64,000 nt of DNA from Plecoglossus altivelis. Its lineage: Eukaryota > Chordata > Actinopteri > Osmeriformes > Plecoglossidae. Position 1 is the first letter of the stretch, and the number at the start of each line of letters is the position of its first letter. Location: assembly GCA_036571765.1 (NCBI GenBank), contig BROE01000023.1, positions 4,945,972 through 5,009,971 of the forward strand. The letters are read 5' to 3'. The notes under the pieces were generated by a model. The model worked only from the letters and a program-made list of their open reading frames with translations, was not told the DNA's origin and did not search any database. Of the stretch, positions 1-12,727 are shown piece by piece. The translations under genes were made by a program, and so were the position numbers.

Positions 1-800
1 TGATTTTGGTTTCGGTTGTTTTTTTTGGTTTCATTTAGTTTATGAGCGACATATCTCAGTAATCCAATTGTTAAGGTTCAATATCTATAATGACTTCACT
101 GGATTTGTACCCCTATCAGAACATGTCTCCCCACAGCCTTAGCTCGGCGTTCCGCACCGTGAATAAAGATTACCGTTCAAATATGCAGGCGACTCGACTC
201 TGGGCAAGGATGAATCCCGTCCCATTTTTGTCAAGCTGTCGAAAGCACTTTTCCGCTTGGCCTTGCAGCCAGGTTTCCAGCGCGTGCTTTGCAAAGTTAC
301 CTCTAGACAGGTGGGCTTCGTGCCGAGAGAACTCCATCTTCCCCTGCTAAGATGTAGCTGTGGGTGCGTTTGCCTCCAAAAAGCTTGCTGGAAAGATGAA
401 AGACCATGAACGTCTGCCGGTTTATAAACAGGAGCTATGAAGCTATGAAGTCCGTGGTTGTAAAGGTTGACAGGCTAAAACTGTGACGGAAATGTTGAGG
501 TGGTTGTCGCCTGCAAGTCGGTCTAAGTGCTCCTAATGTTGCCTGGAAGGGTTTGTTTTGTCACTGGGATTCCTAAAGGACTTTTTTAAAGGGTGTGCTT
601 TTGTTACAAGGTAGTTCAATGACTAGAAAATCTTTCGTAAAAAAAAAAAAGAAAGTTTGATCCAGGTTTCTGTTGGCAGCCTTTGGAAACGGAGGTAACT
701 GATGTTAAAGGGACAGAGGGGATGGAAATAAGTCGCTTATTCCCTTGACTAACTTGACTTCTTAACCATTGAAGCATCTTCTCTACGTCTCTATCTGCAG
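1..800 (+). other. rbpj: rbpj, 3' part of the last intron
   Basis: This stretch lies directly upstream of the last rbpj exon and ends in a pyrimidine-rich acceptor (tctatctgcag, AG at 799-800). I see no exon in it; the short open frames lack splice context and resemble nothing I know. The preceding rbpj exon must lie left of the window. Confidence 0.7.
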
Positions 801-1134
801 GTGTGCTGAGAGCATACTGTGCGTGGTGCCCGACATCTCAGCCTTCCGCGAGGGATGGCGCTGGGTTCGGCAGCCTGTCCAGGTGCCCGTCACACTGGTG
901 AGGAACGACGGCATCATCTACTCCACAACGTTGACCTTCACTTACACGCCCGAGCCCGGCCCGCGGCCGCACTGCAACGCAGCGGGCGCCATCCTCCGCT
1001 CGGGGAACGCCAGCCTGCTAGCGGCGAGCAACAGCCAGGCTAACGAGGCTAACTCCGGAGGCTACGGAGGCCCCAACAGCGGTGCCAACCCCGGGGTCAC
1101 GTCCTCTTCTACGGCGGCCGCCGTGGTCTCCTAA
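801..1134 (+). CDS. rbpj: RBPJ / Suppressor of Hairless, last coding exon
   Basis: RBPJ (CSL) is the DNA-binding nuclear effector of Notch signalling. The exon encodes the C-terminal part of the Rel-homology/TIG-like C-terminal domain and the Ser/Thr/Asn/Ala-rich tail. It begins with the last base of a split Arg codon and continues CAESILCVV, then DISAFREGWRWVRQPVQVPV, VTLVRNDGIIYSTTLTFTY and TPEPGPRPHCNAAGAILR. These are near-identical to what I know of vertebrate RBPJ. The protein ends in TAAAVVS and TAA at 1132-1134; vertebrate RBPJ also ends in VVS. The tail between the domain and VVS has drifted, with Ala/Gly/Asn-rich sequence (NSGGYGGPNSGANPG) where mammals have a Ser/Thr/Asn-rich tail. 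Only this exon is in the window. The rbpj-cckar-tbc1d19-stim2 order supports rbpj over the paralogue rbpjl, which lies elsewhere. If the fish has more than one rbpj copy, the window does not say which this is. Confidence 0.96.
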
Positions 1135-3476
1135 CACGGGCACGCGTGTGACATACGCCAGGAGAGCAAGACGTACCACATCGGGGGAGGTGGGAAGGGG
1201 ACGGGGGGACGGGGGGACGGGAGAGTGGAAAAAAGACTACATTTGAAAACAAAAACTGACTCTCTCTTTCAAAAAAAAACAACAAAAAAATGCTGCATAT
1301 TAATTTTGGATACAAACGAACCTGGAATGGGAAAAATAAGTCTGAGAAAGAAGAGGAGTTTTGAATGACGAACAACTGCAAACAAAAAGTCATTAACCCA
1401 CGAAGAAGAGAAATTGTGCTCCTCATCCCCCTCTTGTGGTTTAAAGGGACATGCCTCTTCGGTGTTCGAGGCGGAGCCAACGGAATAGGGAGTTCCCATT
1501 GGCTCGGAGCCTCAGCACGTTTAAAGGCCGTGAGAATGGAAACCACAGCAACAATACATCCGCCATGTGTATAACGTTTGTGTAAAGAAAAAAGTCTATT
1601 TTTTTGCGCGCCCATCTCCCCGTTTCGCCCCCTTGGCCCCTAGTTTCTTTGTCCTTTTCTTTGTCATGTCATGTTAGTGTTTGTTTCTGTACAGGGGCGC
1701 GATGTGTTGTTGTCAGAGGGGACGGATGCTGAGAGACAGACGAAAACCAGGAAGACCGTAACATAGTTTTTATGGACCAAGGATCTTGTATAAGCTTTAG
1801 TAAAGGTACATTTTCTCCATACCTTTTTTGTATTAAACATATAGTACACTTTTGTTACCAAATAGTTTCTATTCTTCCTCTGAGCTTGGACTTTTTTTGC
1901 GGTCCAATCCCTGACCTGGCTTATGTATAATAGCAACATGACTTCCTTTTTTCTCTGAAAAAAATGCCTGCTTTTTAAAATTATCTTTAGACGGAAACGC
2001 TTCATTTTTGATACTTTGCTTCTTTCTCTGACAAAAAAAAAAAAAAAGGTCTGGGATTTTTTTTAATTTTTTTAATTTTTACATAATCAAAACGTTTTTT
2101 TTTCTTTTTTTTTCGGTTTTCTGTTTAGAGAATAACCTCAGAGGATGTCATTTTTCTTTCTGATGGTTTTTCTGACGTCTTTAAAAAGAAAAAAAAGCTT
2201 TAAGCAATGCCTCTGCCTTGCCTGCAATACTCTATGTACACTACCGTTCCCTCCTAGGGAAGAACAGCCTTCCGTGTATCTGTACATCTCACGCAGAGCC
2301 ATAGCAACGCCTACAGAATTCCTATGTTCATTTCAAGAAAGAAAAACCTATACAGGCACTTCTATCAATTGTTCATTTTCACATCAATGTAAAACAAGCC
2401 TAGTCATTCAATTCAAGATGATAGCCTTAGTACTGTATCTTATTACTGTGCGCACAGTCAAAGAAAATCCTGTCACATATCCAAAATGTTAAAATCATGT
2501 AGTGTGTTTGTTGCCACTCAAGTATAAGATGAGTTTTAATATCTGTCAGCCAGTATATCATCCTACCAGGCCTAGGTGTCTTCCAGTGTGTCGTCAATAA
2601 GTGGCATTCAACTTCCATGGTTTTATAGGAGCAGAAAAAAACAACAGTCATACCACGACAACAATGTGTTTCGAGACACTTCCGATTTAATGTGGCCTTA
2701 CCGCTATTTGAAATATCAAAGAGCCTCTTACCTTTCCAACAGTCTTCTTACGTTGTCTCCCGTCACCTCGGAAAATGCTACGAAGGCGAACCCCTTGTCT
2801 GGCACCTCTCTGTCACGGCGCAGGGAGCTGGAGTCACGGGGGGGGGGGGGGCATTACCCCACACATCCACACGCCGTCATCGTCCGCTAATAGGAAATCA
2901 TGTTGTCACGTTAGCAGCCTTCTGAAGGAGCCGTTGGCCTTGAGGGGGAAGAAGAAAAAAAAATTTAAAAAGAAAAACTCCAAAGTGTGACAGACATGGG
3001 GAACAAGACAACCCTCTCTACCAGTTTTGTACCTGTAACCGTCTCCCAAGCTTCCTCCGTTGTGGATCCCTGCTAGTTCTGAGTGCCGTCAGCTTGGCTG
3101 GAGACCTTTGAACCCTGTCACATATCCTGTGGTATTCACTTACAGCAACACGTTGATGTACATTGTTAACTCACAGCCTGAAAGTAGCTGCACTCAAGTC
3201 ACCCATGTAAATGTACTCTGTGTATGTACGGTGATCAATGTCTCCTGTAGAATTATAAGGCCTTCTAGATGTGGGTGGGTGGGTGTGTGTGTGTGTGTGT
3301 GTGCGTGCGTCGAAGATGTGTACTTTCCAGAATGTACAGCAATATTGTACAGGTTGTGTTTTGTCATTTTTGGGGGATTTCGTCTGCCTGACCACTAGTT
3401 CACCAGCTTGCATAAGTGTGCTAGCGCATGAGTGCTATGGTGTGAATGCGTGAGTGTGTATGACAGAGTGTGTATG

Positions 3477-3507
<31 letters not shown>

Positions 3508-5134
3508 TGATTTTGCTTCCTTGTATTGGCGTTCTAATGGAACAATGAGTCAGACTCGCTCCATTTCAAACATCCATTCGTGTCCAGAACAATCAGTGCT
3601 CTTTTAAAGATGGACTTGAGGTTAATTTGCGCCGTCTTCCGATCCAAATACTGAAACGACTCACTCTTGTCTGACAAATGTGGACGAACAAATGAATACA
3701 AGGCAATATGTTGATCATAGTATTACAGTAAACTGTACAAACTTCTGGGAAGAACTATGATGCTGTAACTTGAATGTCTGAATGATGAAGTAATTTCACC
3801 CTCAGTCACGCAAACCCTTACTTAATTCACATCCCTTTAAACGGGGACAGAAAAGAAAAAAAAAAGTCTCAATTTGTCCCCCCAAAATACTACTTTTAGG
3901 GATGCTTTTTAATATATAACCCTCATGTCATGTTTTTGTTTGTGTGCCCATCTTGTCAACTATTGATGTAATCTTTATACAGTGTAATATTGTTATTTTA
4001 AATTATTTGGTATAAAAGTTTTTCCCCTTTTTTTAATTTTATTCTATGTCAAAGAAATAAGTGCATTATTGCCCAACGCTGCCTAGGTTTGGCCTGGAAG
4101 TGTATCGTCAAAAGGCTACTGTATTGATATCAATGAATAGGTGCTCTCAACCTCAATTGCATAGCTTGTAGCATCGTATCAAGAAATGCAGCATCATGGC
4201 GAAAGAAGATGGATTTGTTCTCCACAATACGAATAGAAAGCTGTTGGCCTTTCGAAACCCTTTACTCTTCTCATGTCAATAAGGTTGTCACCAAATCTCA
4301 ACTCAAGTGTTTTTTTGTGTTGTTGTTTTTTTTTTTTTTTCCTTCTTCCGTTTTATCAGTTTTTAGCTGGTAGGAACGAGCTCAGAAGTTCAGTTTTCCG
4401 TTTGAGTTCACGGCCTTTCTGGCCCACCTCATACTGGTCCTTCTTTTTGAAATGTTGTTTACACGTAGCCTCACTGCCTCTCTCTCCTCCTCTCGCTCTG
4501 CTCATCACCAACTGGTGTTGTGCAAGTCTAGAACGAGTGGCTCCGCTGCATCTGGTAAACAAAGTCGAAGGGTGATGTGTAGTTGCATCCTTCAAGAGTT
4601 TCGGGCTGTTTACGTGTACTCGCTTTGACGGGAGAGGATTATGGGTAATCGAGGCTGGAATTGAGGCACCAGCGGTCCTCATCTTCATGTGTCACTGAAT
4701 GAAAAGAGGGATGGCGTGTTGGGAGTGGAACAATGTTACAATGCCTTCTTTTTAAACAAGCTGTATTAACGTGGCCACCTAGATGGTCGCTGTCTCTCAC
4801 ATGCTTTTTTTTTGTTGCAAATACTGTACACTTAACAAACCAATTTCCACTTATTTGTCCGGTCATAATGTCCTATTTTGTTTTTCCAAAAGCAGCTTGT
4901 TTTGTTGTCGTCGTCGTCGTAATGAGCTCTGAACAATGTATGTATCCTCTAATATGCCAAATGTCTTTTTATAACGTAGAGTTTTCATGCACTGCTAAAA
5001 CGAAAACAGACAGGAGGAGAGGCAGCTTTAAATAAATGAAGAGATGTGTGAGGAGGTTTCTGTCGCGGTCAGCGTCGCTGTTCAAGGCGACCGGCTGGCT
5101 ACTCGACGGAGTGCTAACCCCTTAATCTCACACA

Positions 5135-5175
<41 letters not shown>

Positions 5176-5620
5176 TTCTTTCTCTTCTCTCCGTGTGTTT
5201 TGATCTCCTTTCTTCTTTTAGTGACCTTTGCTATCGCTCTTCCTTTCCTTTCTGTTTGTGTTTCCTCACCTCCTGGCTCTCACGCTCTCTTTCCTTCTCC
5301 TTCTCCCACACTCGCTCTCTCAGTCGGTGTATTGTTCTAGTCCTGATGAACAGAGGTGTCCGTGTGGTAGTATATTCAGTGCTCAGAGGGCTTCTGATGG
5401 TAGATACCTGTGCAGTTTGTAACATTTAGCAATAACGTGAAACAAGGGGACTTTTTTTTTGATAACATGATAGATTTGTTTGTTTTTTGTACATATTGCA
5501 GTTTCCGTTCATGCTCAATTCCTTATGTCATTAAAGAAAAAAACAATGAAAAAAAAAAAACTTGCAATATTGGCATAAAAAAATCAAGAAATAAAAAAGT
5601 GATCTTAACTCTTGCTTTGC
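1135..5620 (+). other. rbpj: rbpj 3' untranslated region (extent inferred)
   Basis: The 4.5 kb after the stop codon are AT-rich with many T runs. They contain (GT)n tracts at about 3281-3304 and 3481-3508 and a (CT)n tract at 5139-5170, and no convincing exon. Long 3'UTRs are usual for RBPJ. Poly(A) signal candidates AATAAA occur at 5031-5036 and 5590-5595. The exact end cannot be read from sequence alone. Confidence 0.55.
5590..5595 (+). promoter_or_regulatory. rbpj: candidate rbpj poly(A) signal AATAAA
   Basis: This is a canonical AATAAA inside an A-rich stretch about 4.46 kb after the rbpj stop. A second candidate is 5031-5036. A T-rich stretch (tcattattaatttgagctgttttt) follows, as expected downstream of a cleavage site. 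Confidence 0.4.
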
Positions 5621-6424
5621 CATCATCATTATTAATTTGAGCTGTTTTTGCCTGCGCCAAAGTTAAATAGTGAAACTGTTCCCAAGTCTGCTGTTACTTG
5701 TGTTTTAACCCTTCAAGACTAACAGATGGGCTTGCAATAAGAGTTTTGACCAGCAAATGTTATAACATCAGAAACTTCAAGTTCAAGAAACATACTGTCT
5801 AGCCGTGTCATGTTAATGGTGAAGGCTGGTGGGTGTATAGGGATTCATCCAAGCCCAAACAGAGCTGCCATCCCTGGGCAGAGTTCCAACAGAGACTCCT
5901 GCCTGTCTGCTGGTAATCCCTGTCCTTCAGATGCTCTGGATAGAAGCTGATAAAAGCTCAAAGCCACTCAGAAAAAAAGTTCCTCTCCTCACACACTGCC
6001 TCATCCAGGTCTCTGTTTAGACAACCTGGTGTTGCTTTAAGTGGTGGATATTGTACATCCATTTAGGTGGTTTAACCGGACTAAGCCTGTTTGTTTTGAA
6101 CTGGTACCATCCTGCTGGAAAAATGATCCACCAATAACTGAATCCAGCCTCGCTAATCAATCTTCATTACGTCTGAACGTTACGGATCGTGTGCTAATGT
6201 TATAGGCTAAGTCATCCAATGTCACAAGAGCACGCATGCAACTAGACTATGTAAATGAAGGCTGAAGTCAAGCGATCCATCACGCTGCCTTCACACTGCT
6301 CAAGCTGACACTCATCTGTCAGGCCCTGAACTTTGATGGGGGGGAGGAAGAGGATGAGGAGGAGGAGGAGAGGAGGAGGAGGAGACTTGGAGGGACACAG
6401 TGACTGCAATGAAAGACTTTTTGA
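5621..6424. other. intergenic space between convergent rbpj and cckar
   Basis: About 0.8 kb lies between the likely 3' ends of the two genes. Apart from a GGA-rich run at 6339-6390 I see no feature and no coding exon. Confidence 0.5.
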
Positions 6425-7729
6425 CAGTAACGTACTTAGACTTTTATTATCATTCCGTTTCCTGTAAGGATACATGTTCAATGCGAGTACATAACGGCGA
6501 GCTGTGACATAAACCAGACAATTACGCTGAAGAAAAACCTCCAATGGAAATCGGGACCAGAAAAAACAACCAAACGGCTACATTTGCGCGACGGTATTTC
6601 ATAACTAAAGTCAACAAACTAGCAGGTGTGATTGACAGTGGCTGCCGGGGTCTCGTCCTTTGAAGACAGCCGGGCAGGTGTCAAAGGTCCCACGCCATGA
6701 TAAGATCAGGTCATGCATAGTACACTAGTGTGGTAATCCCACCTAAAGTACACAAAGACCACGTCAAGGACAAAAACACAGCACTGTTTGGGTTCTTACA
6801 ACTTTTTAGGGCACCATGTTCAAGTAGAAACAAAATAAACACCTGTGGGGGGAAATGGAACGAGTCGGCAGCCATTTACATAGTTTTGTGCCTTGCGAAA
6901 ATTCGTCAAAGGAAGAAATTGAAATGTTACAAATGAAGGAGCCGGTTGTAAGTTTAGCTGTTACAGAGTGGCCTCTGAGGCTTTGGCAAGAATGTGTCCA
7001 GAGCCAGAATGTAGAGGGTTATGAAGTGCTTCGAACGGTATTCCACTCCCTCTACACAAAGCAGTTCTTCAGCTAGTGTAGCTTGGAGATCTTACAAGGC
7101 GCTGAAAGCTTTGCTAGGGCGTTTTCTAGGATTGCCTGGACAGCATCACACCTAAGATGGCTGGGTGCTGTTTCAGAAGGAGGGGAGGAGGAGGAGGGGG
7201 GTCATAGGTTTTTACATAAACAGGGATAGTGAGGATTGCTTTGGGGAGAGGGTTGGGGTGTGGGTGGGAATTGCCAAAGTGGGGATCTGTAAAAAACACT
7301 GAACGTTCACTGTCGTCCCTGACAACATGATCTACGGCGCCCTCTCCTCACCACCCTACCCCACTGAAGCAGCACGGAGAGCAGTCAGCTTGGAGGACAT
7401 TACATCATCACATGCTCATAGCAGCATGTGCCGCTGTCCCTCCACACGCTTCACTCACCAATGTCCAAATGCTCTCCGCAATGTAAACAACACGCATGGA
7501 CTCGTCCCTGACGAGTCAACATTCAAGAGAGCGAGAGAGAGAGAGTGTCTCCTGAAGACTGTCTGGTTCTTGAGCTGGGCTCTTCCCCCCTTGCAGTGTC
7601 CAGGCGAAGCGACAACAAAAGGGGGAGAAAGCAGAGACGTCAGAGCGGAAAGCTGGCTGGACAGCGATGGAACACCTCTTCGTCTCCGCCCCTGGTGGCT
7701 AACTCCCGACTGGGCTGTCAGCGGGGGCG
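6425..7729 (-). other. cckar: cckar 3' untranslated region (extent inferred)
   Basis: This is the sequence downstream of the cckar stop on the minus strand. An AATAAA on that strand at 6448-6443 is the best poly(A) signal candidate and would give a 3'UTR of about 1.3 kb. Open frames on both strands here have no homology I recognise. Confidence 0.45.
6443..6448 (-). promoter_or_regulatory. cckar: candidate cckar poly(A) signal AATAAA
   Basis: The plus strand reads TTTATT, so the minus strand carries AATAAA, 1.28 kb after the receptor stop codon. Confidence 0.4.
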
Positions 7730-8361
7730 CTAAGCTTGGGCCGACCCGCGGACGCTGCTGTAGGTGAAGCGGGTGCTGCCGGCACCCGGCGAGACGTGGC
7801 CGTTCTCCGCCCCGCTCCTGGTCCCTCCCTTCCCCAGTCCCCATCTTCCACCTCTCCCCATCCCGCCAAACCCTCCTCTCTCCAACGCCGCCCCCCTCTG
7901 GGACGGACACTTGCAGCAGGCGAACGTGGCGAGGATCCCTTGGCGAAAGCGCTTGTTCATGAAGCAGTAGATGATGGGGTTGACGCAGGCTGAGGTGTAG
8001 GACAGCAGGTGGATGAAGGAGATGGGCGCCCCCGAGAGGAGGCGGTCGGCAGAACGACGGTCAAAGGCACGCCAGGCGTTGACGGCGAAGATGGGCATCC
8101 AGCACAGGAAAAACAGGCAGACGATGACCAGCAGCATGCGGACGACCCTCTTCTTGGCTATCAGGTTGGAGGCAGAGCTGTTGCTGCACACTCGGCTCAG
8201 CTTGGCCTTGGTGCTGGACGCGGTGCTGCTGGAGTTGCCGGCGCTGACGGTGGAGACCAGGCTCTGCTGGTGCATGAGCTCCACCTTCTTCCTCTTGCTG
8301 GGCTGGAGATAGCAGCCATCGCTGTCGCCCGGTTTGACGCTGCTCGTGCTGGACTGACGCT
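7730..8361 (-). CDS. cckar: cckar exon 5 (last)
   Basis: Encodes residues 256-466: the remainder of loop 3, TM6 with CWMP, TM7 with NPIIYCFMNKRFR, and the cytoplasmic tail. Acceptor tttccacag. The TAG stop is at 7732-7730. Confidence 0.95.
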
Positions 8362-11300
8362 CTGTGGAAATACCCCCATTTCAGTCGTGAGTTCTGAATC
8401 ATGTCATGCAACTGGATATACTGTAGTGAAACGGAATATCCGCTGATGGTCATACACTGCACTGCGCCGTTGCAGCGATCCCAACGTTTCAATCAAGCCG
8501 TATCGGAGGGTTTTAAAATACCACTTAAGCTGTTTCATATTTACCCCGGCTAGATTTGCGGTTGGTCGTCTCGACTTTGATGCCCCTGTAGAGCTCCAGG
8601 GAGATGAGTCCGTACGCTGTCATCATCACGATGCCCGGGATCAGGAACAGCAGCAACAACAGGGACACGTACCTGACGGGACAACAGGGCATTCTGATTG
8701 GTCGACAACCACCAAGCGATGTGTCAGTTAGAACTTCGTGATGTAGAATACAATCATAATCATGCTGAACGCTTCAGATGTCATTTCTCTGCCCATTTAT
8801 CTACAGGTCTTCATGCAATATGTCTCGACAGATAAAATAACTCCCAATGTCCCAAATGAGACTAGCTTTCTCTAACCAGGACTGTTGAATGACATCGCTG
8901 GGCCACACCAGTCGGCACATGTTGCCGGTGCTGTTGTTGATGCGGGTGAAGGGGACCAGCTTGCTGGAGATGGGATAAGGCAGCATGAGTAGGAAAGCCA
9001 CCACCCAGGTGGCCGAGATGACCTTGGCGGCGTGGGACTTGGTCTGCCAGGTGCGTGAGGTCAGCGGGTTGCAGATGGCGCTGTAGCGCTCCAGGGAGAT
9101 GGCCACCAGGTTAAACGTGGACACTGTCACAGAGACACCTGATGGGAAAGGACGAGAAAGTGGCTTCCATATGACGTTTTTATATAATCTCCATCACGTA
9201 TACAGTATATACAGCAACTGTAAATGTGTTGACATTCTCTGCTACGGTCCCATGAGTATGATGTACTGCACACATGTGAAAACATTATACATACGATTGC
9301 CCACGATTTTTATTTGAATACTTTCCAAGGGTGTAATATAACCCTGTGAAATGGCTATTGTAATGATTTTTACGCCCTTGTCATCTGGTTTAGTAGAATA
9401 CTTGGTCTGTGACATTTTAACTGCTCGCTACTTTGTAGTTTACAATCGAACATGGCCAGAGGTACGACCGAGCCCTTCAGGATTATCAACAGTACAATCT
9501 GTTACCGTGGGATGCAAACAAAGTCGCACGGTGATACTAATAACATGAACTATAAATACATCTGTTCTATCGCGGGAAGCGATCGAAAGGGACGCGCATA
9601 AGCTAGTTACAGGCGGAGACTGATTGCGCGGCCGCTGCATCTGACAGTGTCACGGTCCTTGTGCGCGTCCATAGGATCACATCGCTGAGTGACACGTAAA
9701 AGACGGACACATTTCGCAGTCCCTCACGATTTACGGGGACTACAGCATTTAGTCAGGGATATAGTCCCTCTAACGAGGTGAATTAGCACTGAATGGCCAA
9801 AGTTGTTTTAACGGACACTGCTAATCAGCCCTATTACTCCACGTTTTTGACGTGTAACCTGCAGCTTATTCCTCCCAGTAAATAGATCCTTAATAGGGAG
9901 ACGATTGGAGTGGCCTCGCGGCTACGGAACTAGGGAACTCAGCCATGTTCATCACGGCACAGATGACTTTATTTGGAGTCTGTCATTACAGTCCGCATGG
10001 GGGTCTAGAGCCAAAATGGAGGGATCTGGCCTCTTTGGTTTTCCAAGACATTCATGCTTTCTTCCGTGCTGTGTTATGAATGAGGGATCCAAGGGGAATG
10101 AATCTACCGAGTGCGTGCGGACAGAGGGACGACACGGCATTCATGTCGCGGCGCACACTCTGTCCCTGTAACCTCGACACAGACGTGTCTGCACAGCCTC
10201 ACAAGCTGCTCCATCCGGCCCAGCGGTCGAGAGTGAACTCGGCTCCAGAGGTCACGACCTTCCGGGGGGGCTCCACTCACCCATGAAGTACATGACCACC
10301 TTGCAGATGCCGCTGCCGAAGACAAAGTCCTTCATGAGGTTGGGGATGAGGGTGAAGGGGATGCAGAAGAGGCAGAGCATCAGGTCGCTGGCAGCTAGCG
10401 ACAGCAGGAACAGGTTGGTGACAGTGCGCATACGACGGTTTCGGACCAGCACGGTGATGACGAGGCTGTTGCCCAGGACGCAGAGGAGGAAGATGAGGCT
10501 GTAGAGGAAGATGCGTACCGTCTGGTCTATGTCTGGGGGAGAAGAACGAGAAGAAGCGTGGGCGAAGAGATTGGGAGACAGCGTCCTTCATCTGTCACAG
10601 CCATTTTACAGCTTTTCCCCTAGCCATTTCATGTTATCATTGGAGTTTATCAATGTTTGTTCTTTTAGCTATTTAGTATTTTCCAGGTCAGTGGCAATCA
10701 GGTTAGTGACAATTCATACATCCACAAGAATAGACAAATTATTCATCATTTATATTCATTTACATGTATGTATATTATCAATATCAATATGTAATAGTTT
10801 GTAATATTGTTAAAGCCTACTATTCCTCTACAGTTGAAAACTAATTTGGATTTCTATTTATAATTCCACAGGCAGGGTAATTGTCAGGTGTTACCATAAG
10901 AACAGAGGAGACGGGGGACATGCGTGTGTCCCACCCTAAAATGTGCCCATACTGCAGGGACAAAAGCTGCGCATTTGGAACTTTCATTTAGAAAGAGTGT
11001 GAAAGACGATATCGGATTTTGCCCGCAAATACGTACCCAAAGTCAAAATCAATCTTACTCCCTTGTTCTCTAGGGAAATATTTCAACCATGAAGGGAGCA
11101 AGAAATTTGTTTGAATACATTCTGCTTGAATGCATGTCACACAGGATATTGCATAGCTTTGTGTAAACTAATTTGGGGAATGAACTGTAATTAATTCACC
11201 AACGTGTCTCAGCATCTAGTTTTACTCCAGTTCGAATACTTATTGAGGCTGGATTTTCGTATCTAAATGTAAACTATTGAAATAGAACTTGCGACAATTT

Positions 11301-11768
11301 TGAGAAATTACACAGTATTTTTTATTTTTTTTTAGTGATTGTCCAATGCCAATTGGTTACAAGGAATGTTGTTTGCTGGCAACATTTAATTTAAAGCACA
11401 TTTATTATATTAATCCCTGAAGCACATGTGCCGTTTATAGCGCGCATTATATTGACCTTTACGCGGAGATGGCCATGAATTCTCAACACCTGCCCGACTA
11501 CCAATCATTTTTCAAATCCCCGCATTAATCAACGTTCATTCGATATGAATAAAAATGATGACACTTGGAAAAAGTAATATACATTACTTTCCAACAGAAA
11601 TGCTTAAAAATCCAAGTACTCAAGGTCAAAATGTGTCTTACCTTTCGGTTCTGGAGTAGTGTCATTTTCATTTTCGCACTCCGAGACATTTTTTATTCCA
11701 AAATCGCATAATATCTTATACAGATTGGTGGAGTTTATGAGCATGTCATGTAAAGTGAATGTCTCCAT
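7730..11768 (-). CDS. cckar: cholecystokinin receptor type A, complete gene (5 coding exons)
   Basis: This is a class A GPCR for the peptide CCK, expected at the plasma membrane and coupled to Gq and calcium. Minus-strand exons 11768-11642, 10532-10281, 9138-8877, 8672-8545 and 8361-7730 join with matching phases and GT-AG introns to 1401 nt (466 residues plus TAG). Five coding exons is the known CCK-receptor structure. Visible hallmarks: N-glycosylation sites near residues 12 and 195; the extracellular disulphide pair C119 and C201; ERY (143-145) at the end of TM3; CWMP (343-346) in TM6; NPIIY (384-388) in TM7; and a CCxC palmitoylation-type cluster after TM7. The third loop is Ser/Thr-rich and carries DSDGCYLQ as in mammalian CCKAR. 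The C-tail has an unusual Gly/Arg-rich stretch. CCKBR is the alternative, but CCKAR-like positions and the neighbours rbpj, tbc1d19 and stim2 favour CCKAR. No exon is found in introns 1 and 2 (1.1 kb each). Confidence 0.95.
8545..8672 (-). CDS. cckar: cckar exon 4
   Basis: Encodes TM5 (LLLLLFLIPGIVMMTAYGL) and the start of intracellular loop 3 (ISLELYRGIK). Donor GTAAAT, phase 1. Confidence 0.93.
8877..9138 (-). CDS. cckar: cckar exon 3
   Basis: Encodes residues 127-214 with TM3 ending ISLERYSAICNPL, TM4 (VISATWVVAFLLMLPYP) and extracellular loop 2 with the second disulphide Cys. Ends in the first two bases of a Trp codon; donor GTTAGA. Confidence 0.95.
10281..10532 (-). CDS. cckar: cckar exon 2
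   Basis: Encodes residues 43-127 with TM1 (contains GNSLVITVLVRNRRMRTVTN) and TM2 (FLLSLAASDLMLCLFCIPF), and the first disulphide Cys. Acceptor cccccag, donor GTGAGT, phase 1 at both ends. Confidence 0.94.
11642..11768 (-). CDS. cckar: cckar exon 1
   Basis: Encodes residues 1-42, the extracellular N-terminus starting METFTLHDMLINSTN; the motif N12-S-T is a glycosylation site. ATG is at 11768-11766. The exon ends CCGAAAG with donor GTAAGA, phase 1. Confidence 0.88.
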
Positions 11769-12285
11769 TTTGTCCTCCGCTTATCCTACTTGTACAGTAC
11801 CCTATTGCAAAAGTTCGGATAAGAAAGACTAAACACCCTGTGACTATTCTTATTGTAACATTTTGACTTTGTCTGGCACATCAAAAATATTGTTGTCCCG
11901 AAAAACTTTGGACGACCTTATTCCGTTTCATATTAAATCATCCAACAATAAAATGCATTGACTGCAGAACAAAAAAAAAAAAACGTTTGACCATGTTGCT
12001 CTTCGATGCGTGTAGACTGTGTCGCGTTCGAGCTCGGTTGCTTTACTTAGAGAAATAGTCCAGTTGTGTGTGGATGTCAGTTGTACTTAAATGGGACCCC
12101 GCCTCTTGAGTGAGCACACAGAGGAGCAAACCTATTCTAAACAGTCGGATCCGAGGCATGTTGCTTGTGTTGAATCTGTTCAACGTTCAAATGTAATGTA
12201 TAGGTGTTCAAAAACAGCAAACGTTAACAACGAAAAACAAGCAATTGTTTATGTCTAGAACTTGTTTTTGATAACGTATAACATA

Positions 12286-12720
12286 TTGTTTTGTAAATCA
12301 TATCAGTAGACTGCAAATTACAAAAACCATTCACTTGCAGTATGGCTGTGTGTCCTAATTGATTTTGTTTTGTCAGAGATAAAACGCTCTCATTATGGAA
12401 AACACTGAGTTCCTGCGTTGTACATCATGGTTCGAGGGCATCATTCTGTGCTCGTGCTGCTGCCGTGCTTACTCAGGCTAGTGATGGGAGAAATAGATCA
12501 TGTCGTTTGTTACCTTTAGAATTTTGCAGACTGGCTAGACCTGATTAATTGATGATGGCCTCAAGTTAGTCATAGTTAATGTGTGTTGTTCTTTCTGGAC
12601 GAAGATCTTGGACCTGCCTCTCTTCTCTCTCTCTTCCGACTCTCTCGTCTCTCTTTCGTTCTCTCTTCGCTCTCTCTCTCTCCGTCGCTCCTCTCTGCAC
12701 TCTCTCTCTCGCTCTCTCTC
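12286..12720 (+). repeat. tandem duplication, copy 1
   Basis: Starts ttgttttgtaaatcatatcag and ends in a degenerate CT tract (12617-12720). Copy 2 follows directly. The copies differ mainly by many single-base insertions and deletions, roughly one per 30 bases, and by few substitutions. Confidence 0.9.
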
Positions 12721-12727
12721 GTGCCAA

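Noticed and set aside
1109..1615. 168-codon minus-strand frame overlapping the rbpj stop
   Set aside because: Antisense to the rbpj exon and 3'UTR; Ser/Phe-rich by base composition only.
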